From Nitrososphaerota archaeon (GTDB lineage Archaea; Thermoproteota; Nitrososphaeria; Nitrososphaerales; Gagatemarchaeaceae): a DNA stretch of 10,487 nt. The position numbers and the translations under genes are program-made. Location: NCBI GenBank assembly GCA_005877185.1, contig VBPQ01000074.1:1-10487 (forward strand). The letters are read 5' to 3'. The notes under the pieces are model-generated. The model was not told the DNA's origin, searched no databases, and worked only from the letters and a program-made list of their open reading frames with translations. Below are positions 1-5,560 of the stretch, piece by piece; position 1 is the first letter of the stretch, and the number at the start of each line of letters is the position of its first letter.

Positions 1-135
1 CTTGGCATCCTGGGAAGAAGAAGAAGCCCGGCCCCGGACGGGGGCTCGTCACCCGCAGAGCAAGGGCCTCTGCCCTCCCTCAGGGAGATGGCAAGCCCGA
101 GCAATGAAGCGGGAAGCCTACCCCTTCAGGGGTAG
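1..135 (+). CDS. tnpB: C-terminal end of TnpB (IS200/IS605-family RNA-guided nuclease), partial
   Basis: The frame open from base 1 ends at a TAG (133-135) and gives 44 residues ending in the tail SPSNEAGSLPLQG. That tail follows from the coding strand of the conserved right-end motif AATGAAGCGGGAAGCC with its hairpin, which in IS200/IS605 elements overlaps the end of tnpB. TnpB is an RNA-guided DNA nuclease, ancestor of Cas12, that helps retain the transposon. The catalytic RuvC and zinc-ribbon parts lie to the left of the window, so it cannot be judged whether the protein is intact. A longer ORF in another frame (2-217) is a shadow. The identification rests on the omega-RNA motif and tail, not on a catalytic domain. 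Confidence 0.7.
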   Translation, partial: LGILGRRRSPAPDGGSSPAEQGPLPSLREMASPSNEAGSLPLQG

Positions 136-146
136 GAGGACGTCAC
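30..146 (+). ncRNA. Omega-RNA (reRNA)-like right end of the TnpB element
   Basis: The guide RNA of TnpB is made from the tnpB 3' end and the transposon right end. Here AATGAAGCGGGAAGC (103-117) leads into a perfect 8-bp hairpin, CCTACCCC (117-124) with loop TTCA and GGGGTAGG (129-136), followed by AGGACGTCAC (137-146). This order matches the conserved 3' end of many omega-RNAs. Upstream there is a small hairpin, CTCCC/GGGAG (75-79/83-87), and a possible long-range stem, GCTCG (44-48) with CGAGC (98-102). The tnpB stop codon lies inside the terminal hairpin. The scaffold 5' end is a guess. The guide would start near 147, or after the TCAA at 156-159 if that is the cleavage site. Confidence 0.65.
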
Positions 147-163
147 ACAAGCGGTTCAAAAAG

Positions 164-198
164 CAACTCAGGCTTTCACCGCCAGGGGCGCTGAGTTG
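164..198 (+). repeat. Inverted repeat just outside the IS right end
   Basis: CAACTCAG (164-171) is perfectly complementary to CTGAGTTG (191-198). A nested 4-bp hairpin, CGCC/GGCG (180-183/187-190), directly abuts the outer stem. It follows the omega-RNA hairpin by about 30 nt. It may belong to the element right end, be part of the flanking target, or stop read-through transcription. No function can be assigned from sequence alone. Confidence 0.4.
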
Positions 199-302
199 GA
201 GCCGCGGCTACTATTAAGTAGAGAAAAATTAGTTACTTGCCGGCAGGGGTGCTTTCGGAAACGATTTCGGCTCTGCTCACCAGGTTCGAGGGACTCCAGT
301 AG

Positions 303-309
303 TTTTTTT
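303..309 (+). terminator. T-tract, possible archaeal terminator for rightward transcription
   Basis: Seven consecutive T residues lie on the plus strand between the TnpB/omega-RNA end and the convergent HAD gene. Archaeal RNA polymerase stops at U-tracts without needing a hairpin. The position suits termination of rightward transcripts before they run antisense into the phosphatase gene. The rest of 142-331 holds no gene that I can see. Confidence 0.35.
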
Positions 310-331
310 GCCCGAACTTCGCCACTGGCCA

Positions 332-955
332 TTAATCTCGCAACATCCTCCGAACCTGACCGATAATGAGGCGCAGGTCCTTCTCTTCGATTGACAGGTC
401 CGCCCTCTTTCGCACGACAGGCTGAGCGTTGAAGGCGACCTTGAGGTCTGCGATGTTGAATAATTCGAGGTCGTTAGCCCCGTCGACCACCGCCACCGTC
501 TTGCTCGAATCTAGCATCCCTCCGAAGGCGGTTGTCATGATCTGCGTCTTGTTGGCGTTCACGAGCAGCCCGTAGCCTATCAGCTTCCTGTCATGGAAGA
601 CCAACTGGTTTGAGAAGACGTGGTCAAGACCTAGCTCCTCCTTCACACGGTTCGTCAGAAGAGAGAAGCCGCCGGAGACGCCTACCATGATGCAGTCCAT
701 CTTCTTCAGCTCCGTAGCCATTTCGAGCGCTCCCTTCATCAGGGGGAGTCTATTCGCAACAGCCACACACTGTCCGTAATCCACCCCCTTGAGCAACTCC
801 ATCCTCTGTCTTAGTCCCTCCTGCCATTCAATCTCCCCCCTGATACCTCGAAGAGTTATCTCTGTCACTTCCGTCTGCTTCCCCACCAACTTCGCCAGCT
901 CTGGGAGAAACTCCCCGTCCACCAGGACGCCCTCTACATCGAAGATGACGATCAA
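332..955 (-). CDS. HAD-superfamily phosphatase, phosphoserine phosphatase (SerB)-like
   Basis: This is a 207-residue protein with all four HAD motifs. Motif I is FDVEGVL with nucleophile D6 and E8 in place of the second Asp. Motif II is VSGGF with S94. The motif III lysine is K136 in NANKT. Motif IV is VVDGANDLE with D158 and N161-D162. Residues 14-90 form the helical C1 cap typical of the SerB/HAD-IB class. Length and order fit phosphoserine phosphatase-like enzymes, which release phosphate from L-phosphoserine in the last step of serine synthesis. The E8 variant means another small phosphomonoester is possible. The start is TTG: it is the only start codon that places motif I at the N-terminus, and a TATA-like box lies about 32 nt upstream, implying a near-leaderless mRNA. 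No operon partner is visible. Confidence 0.88.
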   Translation of the reverse strand: MIVIFDVEGVLVDGEFLPELAKLVGKQTEVTEITLRGIRGEIEWQEGLRQRMELLKGVDYGQCVAVANRLPLMKGALEMATELKKMDCIMVGVSGGFSLLTNRVKEELGLDHVFSNQLVFHDRKLIGYGLLVNANKTQIMTTAFGGMLDSSKTVAVVDGANDLELFNIADLKVAFNAQPVVRKRADLSIEEKDLRLIIGQVRRMLRD

Positions 956-983
956 GCCGAGTCGTTCGACCGGAAGCCAGAGA

Positions 984-991
984 AGTATAAG
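984..991 (-). promoter_or_regulatory. TATA-like box of the HAD phosphatase gene
   Basis: The minus strand reads CTTATACT, centred about 32 nt before the TTG start at 955. Initiation about 26 nt downstream would give a leader of only a few bases. The box sits just beyond the degraded end of the vapC relic. Confidence 0.6.
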
Positions 992-999
992 AACTGAAG

Positions 1000-1453
1000 C
1001 TCATCGAAGTCCTCCTGAGCCTAGGATAGTTGTCGGAGTGCTCGTCGAACGAGCAAGCCCCTCCAGAATTCACTTCGCGTGCCGTCAAGAATCGTATCGT
1101 CACCGGGGCTAACCGAGAACCCAGCGGTTAACGCCAGAGCCGACACTCACGTGTGACAGGTTCGATGTCGAGATTCTCCAGCGTGAGGATGTTTCTCCGG
1201 AAACAGCCGACAACTCCTGATGGCCGAGCCTCGCTTCGATAATCTCACGGTAGGCGAAGTGAACTAACGACGACGTCGTCGAAACGTGCTCCTCTCTAAT
1301 TCGACTAGATATCTCCGAAGCCCTCAGTTTCACCACCCTCTCCGCCTGACTGAGGGTTCCATCTGCCTTCGGGTATGCACGGAGAAAGACGGGGGAGTCG
1401 AGGAACCAAACCATAGATCTTCTCTCTGAGTTTATGCGTATCGAAGCCGTCAT
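1000..1453 (-). pseudogene. Decayed PIN-domain (VapC-type) ribonuclease toxin gene
   Basis: The reading frame from ATG 1453 (PIN part from Met at 1414) gives WFLDSPVFLRAYPKADGTLS, with the first catalytic Asp, then a helix and THFAYRE-like segment (residues SLVHFAYREIIEARLG) as in VapC proteins. Near 1205-1225 the frame changes: the continuing PIN similarity, ILTLENLDIEPVTRE, is in another frame and stops at TAA 1128-1130. Beyond that stop the typical PIN C-terminus is still recognisable as CSFDEHSDNYPRLRR, about 1010-1065. The gene therefore carries at least one frameshift and one stop, and the central segment that normally holds a catalytic Asp is unrecognisable. No antitoxin gene remains next to it; the phosphoesterase gene lies directly upstream in the opposite direction. 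VapC proteins cut tRNA or rRNA, but this copy should be dead. Confidence 0.72.
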
Positions 1454-1484
1454 GCTATTTTTTTGCTCCGCCAGCGTGCAAGTC

Positions 1485-1494
1485 ATATTAATAT
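1485..1494. promoter_or_regulatory. Palindromic TATA box shared by two divergent genes
   Basis: ATATTAATAT is a perfect 10-bp palindrome. Its centre is 30 nt upstream of the phosphoesterase TTG start (1520, plus strand) and 37 nt upstream of ATG 1453 of the vapC relic (minus strand). Either strand could be used, so one box may have served both genes. Confidence 0.55.
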
Positions 1495-1519
1495 AGAATC
1501 CAAGGTTCTCGGGCTTTTG

Positions 1520-2854
1520 TTGTCCCGCTTGAGCTTCTCTCTTGCGGTCGCGGTGGTCGCGATTATTCTGATTTCGAGCGTTTCGGTCCCTCAGAGGGCT
1601 TCGAGCAGCGGAATTCCCATCCAACACGTCATCGTCATCGTCCAGGAGAACCACACCTTCGACAACTACTTCGGAACCTACCCGGGTGCGAACGGGCTGC
1701 CGCCCGGAGTCGCCCTCCCCGCCGAGCCCAATGGGACTGCTTCCGTCAAGCCCTTCCCGCTAAATAGGGACGTCCCTCCGCGTGATGTCTGCCACTCGTG
1801 GGGGTGTGCCCACGCTGAGTTTGACGGCGGGAAGATGGACGGCTTCGTCTTCACCGCGGGGTCGGTCACGACGATGGGCTTCTTCGACTACCACCAGATA
1901 CCGTACTACTGGGATTACGCCTCCCAGTACGTCCTCATGGACAACTACTTCTCGTCTGTTGCGGGGCCGAGCCTCCCCAACCACCTCTACCTCGTCGCTG
2001 GACAGTCTGGAGGGATAGTGACGAACGATCACGACACCACGCTCAGCTTCCCAAGCATCTTCGACGAACTTCAGAGCTCCGGTGTCTCCTGGAGGTACTA
2101 CGCTCAGCAGTACGCCAGCGGGTGGAACCCTCTCCCGGTTTTCAAGTCGTTCGTCGCGAACCCTTCCTTGATGAAGGGCATCGGCGACACCTCCGCCCTC
2201 GCGTCCGATATCGTAGCGGGGAAGCTCCCCTCCGTCAGCTATGTGATGCCACAGGACGAAAGGGTAAGCGAGCACCCGCCCCAGAACGTGACGGCGGGGC
2301 AGGACTGGGTGGTCGGGTTGGTGGACCAGATTATGCGGAGCCAGTTCTGGAGGTCCAGTGCGGTCTTCATCACCTGGGACGACTACGGTGGATGGTACGA
2401 CCACGTCCCTCCCCCGCAGGTGGACAAGTACGGCTACGGCTTTCGAGTCCCCTGCCTGATCATCTCTCCCTATGCCAAGCAGGGATTCATCGACCCCACC
2501 CTAGCCGACCACAGTTCGATCCTGAAGTTCATCGAGACTGTCTTCAACCTGCGGCCCCTCGCAGCGCGGGATGCGGCGGCCTCGAACCTTTTGGAGGCCT
2601 TTGACTTCTCGCAGACGCCGCGCGCCCCGCTCATCCTGCCGGGTTCCTACCTTGCAGAGCACTATCCCCTCACTTTCCTCGCCAGCCCTCCCAAGACGGT
2701 CCAGACGGCCGTCGACGCCAAGTCTACGGGATCGACAATCCTCAGCATCTCCCAGCCGATTTCTGGTGGTGACCTTGAGTCCAGCCTCGTGCTCGCCATC
2801 GCTGTGTTGGGAGTTGTGGCGGCTCTCCGGCGCTTCGGGAGATGGCGATGGTGA
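1520..2854 (+). CDS. Secreted, membrane-anchored phosphoesterase (phospholipase C / acid phosphatase family)
   Basis: This 444-residue protein belongs to the PF04185 phosphoesterase family, which hydrolyses phospholipids or phosphomonoesters outside the cell. From TTG 1520 the N-terminus MSRLSFSLAVAVVAIILISS is a clear signal peptide. Visible motifs are QENHTFDNYFG (metal ligands E43 and N44), GPSLPNH with probable nucleophile S151, ITWDDYGGWYDH (D287, D288, D294, H295 as metal ligands), and ADHSSILKFIE with H331. Residues about 422-437 form a C-terminal membrane helix followed by basic residues (RRFGRWRW), so the enzyme is probably held on the outer face of the membrane. The frame is open to TTG 1463, but the TATA box lies inside that extension, which favours 1520 or 1517 and a leaderless mRNA. 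Whether it is a true phospholipase C or an acid phosphatase cannot be told from sequence. Confidence 0.92.
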   Translation: MSRLSFSLAVAVVAIILISSVSVPQRASSSGIPIQHVIVIVQENHTFDNYFGTYPGANGLPPGVALPAEPNGTASVKPFPLNRDVPPRDVCHSWGCAHAEFDGGKMDGFVFTAGSVTTMGFFDYHQIPYYWDYASQYVLMDNYFSSVAGPSLPNHLYLVAGQSGGIVTNDHDTTLSFPSIFDELQSSGVSWRYYAQQYASGWNPLPVFKSFVANPSLMKGIGDTSALASDIVAGKLPSVSYVMPQDERVSEHPPQNVTAGQDWVVGLVDQIMRSQFWRSSAVFITWDDYGGWYDHVPPPQVDKYGYGFRVPCLIISPYAKQGFIDPTLADHSSILKFIETVFNLRPLAARDAAASNLLEAFDFSQTPRAPLILPGSYLAEHYPLTFLASPPKTVQTAVDAKSTGSTILSISQPISGGDLESSLVLAIAVLGVVAALRRFGRWRW

Positions 2855-3354
2855 CGCCTAGTTCGGGCCTCGTACTATGTGGATGATGGGACTTCATGCA
2901 AAGAGGTTCAGACTCGCAGCGGTCTGGTTGTCAGGACGAGGTCAGCAAACAGGGGCCGAAGCAGGGAATCTCCCACCCGACGACATGCCCGTCGAGAAGA
3001 CCGAAGCAGATCGAGGGAGCCGCGTGGTATTGCCCCAAAATCTCGCCCGGAGGATAACCATTTTTGACCTCTCTGTTGACTCTGTTTCGCTCAGCCCTTC
3101 TTTCGGCTGGGGCGGCTCCTCAAAGTGGATGCGACCCTTGACATTCTCGAGGTTTGCCCTGCGAAGGCGAAGGTCCCCAAGACCCGTAAGGGGTTTGTCC
3201 GGAAGAACTGCCCTTCGTCTCGGATAGGCGCGATTGAGGTGTGGTGAAGGACGGGGTCTGGCAAGGTTACTCTCTCATCGGCCCGCCGCGCACAGAGTCG
3301 TCTCACCGAGAGTTTAAGCAGTCAGACTACAATTCTTGGTCTGTCAGGCTTTAG
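2855..3354. other. 500-nt stretch with no recognisable gene
   Basis: Two frames are open here (2877-3227 and 2879-3067), but their translations are rich in Arg, Ser and Pro, lack any familiar motif and overlap each other. I see no tRNA or rRNA signature. A short hairpin (CAGCC/GGCTG near 3095-3113) and a T5 run at 3061-3065 are the only local structures. The T5 run could end transcription from the phosphoesterase gene. The stretch may be old gene or element debris. Confidence 0.5.
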
Positions 3355-3858
3355 TTGGCCAGCGCGGAGCGACTCCTGAAGTTGACAGCGTGTCCCAAGT
3401 GTGGGAGCAGGAAGATAGCGCCGGCGCGGGGATTTGAAGCGGTGGCGGAACCCATGAGCGGAGGCCCTCACCCGCCCCCAATCAAAGTTTCGATCGGGCA
3501 GTGCGAGAAATGCGGGGCGGAGTTCCCCACGATAGAGAGCCGGAAGAAGTATCTTCTCGCGCCCGCCGCCGAGCTCGAAAAAGTCAGAAAGGCGATGGAG
3601 AGACTGAAGTCAGAGAATGAGGCGATGAACTTCAGGATGAAGGAGATAGTCGCGAGAGAGGAGGAGCTTCAGTCGTCGATAGAGAAGGTGAGGAGCGAGG
3701 GAGAGGTGAAGATCCTAGAGAGGAGGTACGAGGTCCTCACAGAGAATGTCTCTTACCTGAGAAGCGAAAAAGAGAGGCTGGAGAGGCTCGCCTCCGTTCT
3801 GAGCCTCGCCGCCCCCTTGGCTCCGTCCTCTTCTAACAGATACCGGACTAAGACCTAG
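3355..3858 (+). CDS. Zinc-ribbon plus coiled-coil protein of unknown function
   Basis: This 167-residue protein has an N-terminal zinc ribbon with C13-x2-C16 (CPKCGS) and C50-x2-C53 (CEKCGA), the two knuckles separated by 33 residues. A long charged helix at about 70-150, with heptad-like Leu, Val and Met and many Glu, Lys and Arg residues, predicts a coiled coil. The last 15 residues are Ser/Pro-rich and disordered-looking. The start is TTG; an AGTTTAAG element about 40 nt upstream may be the TATA box. The stop overlaps the stop of the convergent coiled-coil gene by 4 nt. The zinc ribbon suggests nucleic-acid or protein binding, the coil self-association or pairing with another coil. I do not recognise the family. 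Confidence 0.8.
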   Translation: MASAERLLKLTACPKCGSRKIAPARGFEAVAEPMSGGPHPPPIKVSIGQCEKCGAEFPTIESRKKYLLAPAAELEKVRKAMERLKSENEAMNFRMKEIVAREEELQSSIEKVRSEGEVKILERRYEVLTENVSYLRSEKERLERLASVLSLAAPLAPSSSNRYRTKT

Positions 3859-4115
3859 TTCCCCGCTTTTTCGATGTCTTCGACCTCTTCCGGAGGGTCG
3901 AAGGAGGCAACCTTCTCTTCGAGTGTCTTCTTCTCGCTGAGTAGCCTGTTGACCTCCTCCTCGAGGGCTGTGACCTCGTTCTCCAACGTCAGTATCGTCA
4001 CCTGCTCCCTCAAGGCATCGATGTCAGCGCGCACCGCGTCGCGGGTCGCCGCGAGTTCTCTGATTCTTTCCTCGAGCTTCGGGATCTGTTCGGCCTGCTG
4101 GGTTACTACAGCCAT
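3855..4115 (-). CDS. Small coiled-coil protein, prefoldin-like or structural, function unknown
   Basis: This 86-residue protein is almost all heptad-repeat helix. Residues 8-70 run as LEERIRELAATRDAVRADID-type repeats with leucine and valine at a/d positions. The last 16 residues are acidic and probably loose. There are no cysteines and no membrane segment. ATG 4115 is preceded about 28 nt upstream by the TATA-like GTGTATTAGC, so the message is near-leaderless. It is convergent with the zinc-ribbon/coil gene and overlaps it by 4 nt. Both products are coiled coils of similar charge character, so an interaction is possible but is inference only. The small helical hairpin size also resembles prefoldin-like proteins, without decisive motifs. 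Confidence 0.75.
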   Translation of the reverse strand: MAVVTQQAEQIPKLEERIRELAATRDAVRADIDALREQVTILTLENEVTALEEEVNRLLSEKKTLEEKVASFDPPEEVEDIEKAGN

Positions 4116-4138
4116 CGAAGAAAGGCTAGCGTGTGGTT

Positions 4139-4148
4139 GCTAATACAC
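4139..4148 (-). promoter_or_regulatory. TATA-like box of the small coiled-coil gene
   Basis: The minus strand reads GTGTATTAGC. Its centre is about 28 nt before ATG 4115, matching the spacing of the other near-leaderless genes in the window. Confidence 0.5.
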
Positions 4149-4342
4149 GCTGAAGCGAAAAGAATTGATTTGCTCGTAAAATTTTGTCAATCGGAGATGA
4201 TTCGGCCCCTCGGGGATCGATAGAGAGTAGATGGGTCGGTGAGACTTTGAAAATCCTCGAAGACCCACCCGCCACAGCAGAGGCTGACATCCCGGACACC
4301 GCGTCACCCCTCGCGCCTTCCGAGGGAGCGGATGTGCTCCTC

Positions 4343-4519
4343 CTATCTATCGATGTGGTAGGGTTTCATGCCGTGCTCACGACGGAGGTGTTTGGTGTAC
4401 TCTTCCGCCTCATGCGTCGTCAGTCGATTCCTGAACGCTCTCAGGGACACGATGGCGAAGCAGAAGGAGCATGGCTGCCCCTCTACGGCAAGAACATCGT
4501 TCAGCGTCAGCCGTTGCAA
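4343..4519 (-). CDS. Tiny C2H2-like zinc-finger protein
   Basis: From TTG 4519 the product is 58 residues: C17-x2-C20 (CSFC), then 23 residues, then H44-x4-H49 in KHLRREHGM. The end, EAEEYTKHLRREHG, is the helix of a C2H2-type finger, while the Cys-His gap is longer than the classical 12. The frame is open to an ATG at 4588, but the TATA-like TTTATTTAC (4543-4551) lies inside that extension and 28 nt before the TTG, so I prefer the shorter form. Small single-finger proteins are common in archaea and are assumed to bind DNA, RNA or a protein. An overlapping plus-strand frame (4184-4525) is judged a shadow. Confidence 0.68.
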   Translation of the reverse strand: MQRLTLNDVLAVEGQPCSFCFAIVSLRAFRNRLTTHEAEEYTKHLRREHGMKPYHIDR

Positions 4520-4542
4520 CGGTGAAATCTTGCGATTGAGGT

Positions 4543-4551
4543 GTAAATAAA
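4543..4551 (-). promoter_or_regulatory. TATA-like box deciding the start of the zinc-finger gene
   Basis: TTTATTTAC on the minus strand is centred 28 nt upstream of TTG 4519. A second AT-rich site, CCAATATAG (4566-4573), lies slightly further upstream and is worse placed. Confidence 0.5.
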
Positions 4552-4588
4552 GATGGAGTCGAAATCTATATTGGAAATTCACCTCCAT

Positions 4589-4843
4589 TCCAGCAAATCT
4601 AGCGGAAAACGGACCAGGTTTCAGTAAGAATCGTAATTTTGAGCGATTATCGCCCGGTCAGATGCTGTTATCAGGGTTCAGGTCCTCTGCGGCGAGACCG
4701 CCCGCTGCGACTAACGAAGTCCCTCCATACTTTGCTAAGAAATCGTTCCTATCACGGCGTGCGCGAGGACAAATCGCCGTTGATCAGCGCGGTTCGCTTG
4801 GCACGCTGAGGTGCCCAGGAGTTTGGGATGACGAGGGCATTTA
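4589..4843. other. Stretch upstream of the winged-helix gene with no recognisable gene
   Basis: A 60-codon plus-strand frame (4662-4844) has no familiar motif and I do not call it. A short hairpin (GGCAC/GTGCC near 4799-4814) is present. The open frame that joins the winged-helix gene begins after TAA 4842-4844 and is described with that gene. Confidence 0.45.
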
Positions 4844-4943
4844 ACGATTCCAAATCGAGATTTCTAAGTCACAACGCATTATTAGTGAAAACAACCAAGC
4901 ATTCTCTGCGCTTGAACTCAAAGAAGGGAGACGCGAAGAATTA

Positions 4944-5318
4944 ATGCTCTCGAAGACCAAGTGTTCAGACTATATCGATACGCTCGTCCAGATGGGCATT
5001 CTGGCACTCTTCGTCGACAAGAAGGGGGAGGAGAGGGTCGAGCTCAAGGTGCCCCTGGAGGAGCTGCTGCGCGATGGGCTGCAGCATAGTGGCGAGAAAC
5101 CCCCGGAGGATACGAGGAAGTTTCCACAGTGGATTTCGCTTCTTCTCTCGAGGACAGTCGTCAAGGAGAGGGAGCTCATCTTCTCGAGGGAGGACCTGAT
5201 AGGCATCGCGTCCGTCTTCATGAGCCTCATCTGCCTCGCGTACGACGAGGATGTCCTTACCGCCTCGGTCAAGCTTCTGAGGGCGGCGGAGAAGCTCGGG
5301 ACGACGGCGAGGAACTGA
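4944..5318 (+). CDS. Winged-helix-like protein of unknown function
   Basis: From ATG 4944 the product is 124 residues. The beginning, LSKTKCSDYIDTLVQMGIL, looks like the recognition helix and following turn of a winged helix-turn-helix domain, and ERVELKVPLEELL like its wing. The rest is mainly helical with no catalytic motif. The same frame is open upstream to 4845 and adds about 33 codons (ISENNQAFSALELKEGRREE) that read like the missing first helices of the domain. There is no ATG, GTG or TTG in that extension, so the gene either starts at a rare codon such as ATT, or has lost its true start, or makes the shorter form. GGGAG at 4926-4930 is a weak, distant ribosome site for ATG 4944. The closing segment is duplicated at 5496-5560. 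Confidence 0.6.
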   Translation: MLSKTKCSDYIDTLVQMGILALFVDKKGEERVELKVPLEELLRDGLQHSGEKPPEDTRKFPQWISLLLSRTVVKERELIFSREDLIGIASVFMSLICLAYDEDVLTASVKLLRAAEKLGTTARN

Positions 5319-5319
5319 A

Positions 5320-5334
5320 GCAGAAAAATTCTGC
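5320..5334 (+). terminator. Hairpin directly after the winged-helix gene
   Basis: GCAGAA (5320-5325) pairs with TTCTGC (5329-5334) around an AAA loop, starting 2 nt after the stop codon. A second hairpin follows at 5376-5392 (AGGGCGT/ACGCCCT, loop CTG). Neither is followed by a T-tract, so their role in 3'-end formation is uncertain. Confidence 0.35.
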
Positions 5335-5495
5335 GTTATACTGTCCGGTCTCGACTCGTGACATAATCCCTGGCGAGGGCGTCTGACGCCCTGGGAGGGA
5401 GGTTCTATTACGTCTGGGTCTTCTTGTCAATTCGGGCCGGAACAATCTCCGTCATACGTATCGCAGACAGCTTGTAGTTCAATCTTCGGGGCGAA

Positions 5496-5560
5496 GAGGA
5501 TGTCTTACCGCCTCGGTCAAGCTTCTAGGGGTGGCGGAGGAGCTGAGGACGGACGGCTAA
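5496..5560 (+). pseudogene. Frameshifted 3' fragment of a paralogue of the winged-helix gene
   Basis: Bases 5496-5526 match 5247-5278 (end of the winged-helix gene) almost exactly apart from one missing C, then diverge with mostly conservative changes. Copy 1 reads EDVLTASVKLLRAAEKLGTT and copy 2 reads EDV, frameshift, TASVKLLGVAEELRTDG and TAA 5558-5560. The substitutions are of the type kept by protein selection, so this is the tail of a once functional second copy, not a recent tandem slip. No matching upstream part is visible in 5335-5495. The fragment is antisense to the last codons of the seven-transmembrane gene. Confidence 0.72.

Noticed and set aside
2..217. 71-residue plus-strand open frame
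   Set aside because: It runs through the omega-RNA hairpin in a frame other than the one giving the TnpB-like tail SPSNEAGSLPLQG.
240..300. Possible tRNA because of GGTTCGAGGGACTCC
   Set aside because: The flanking bases cannot form a 5-bp T-stem and no anticodon arm or acceptor pairing is found on either strand.
1760..2404. Long minus-strand open frame inside the phosphoesterase gene
   Set aside because: It is antisense to a gene with clear catalytic motifs; its composition is that of a GC-rich shadow frame.
2877..3227. 116-codon plus-strand frame, considered as a transposase remnant
   Set aside because: No recognisable motif, Arg/Ser/Pro-rich composition and a competing overlapping frame; no hairpin like the omega-RNA end nearby.
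4184..4525. 113-codon plus-strand frame
   Set aside because: It overlaps the zinc-finger gene antisense, has no promoter at the right distance and no family motif; the zinc ligands on the minus strand are better evidence.
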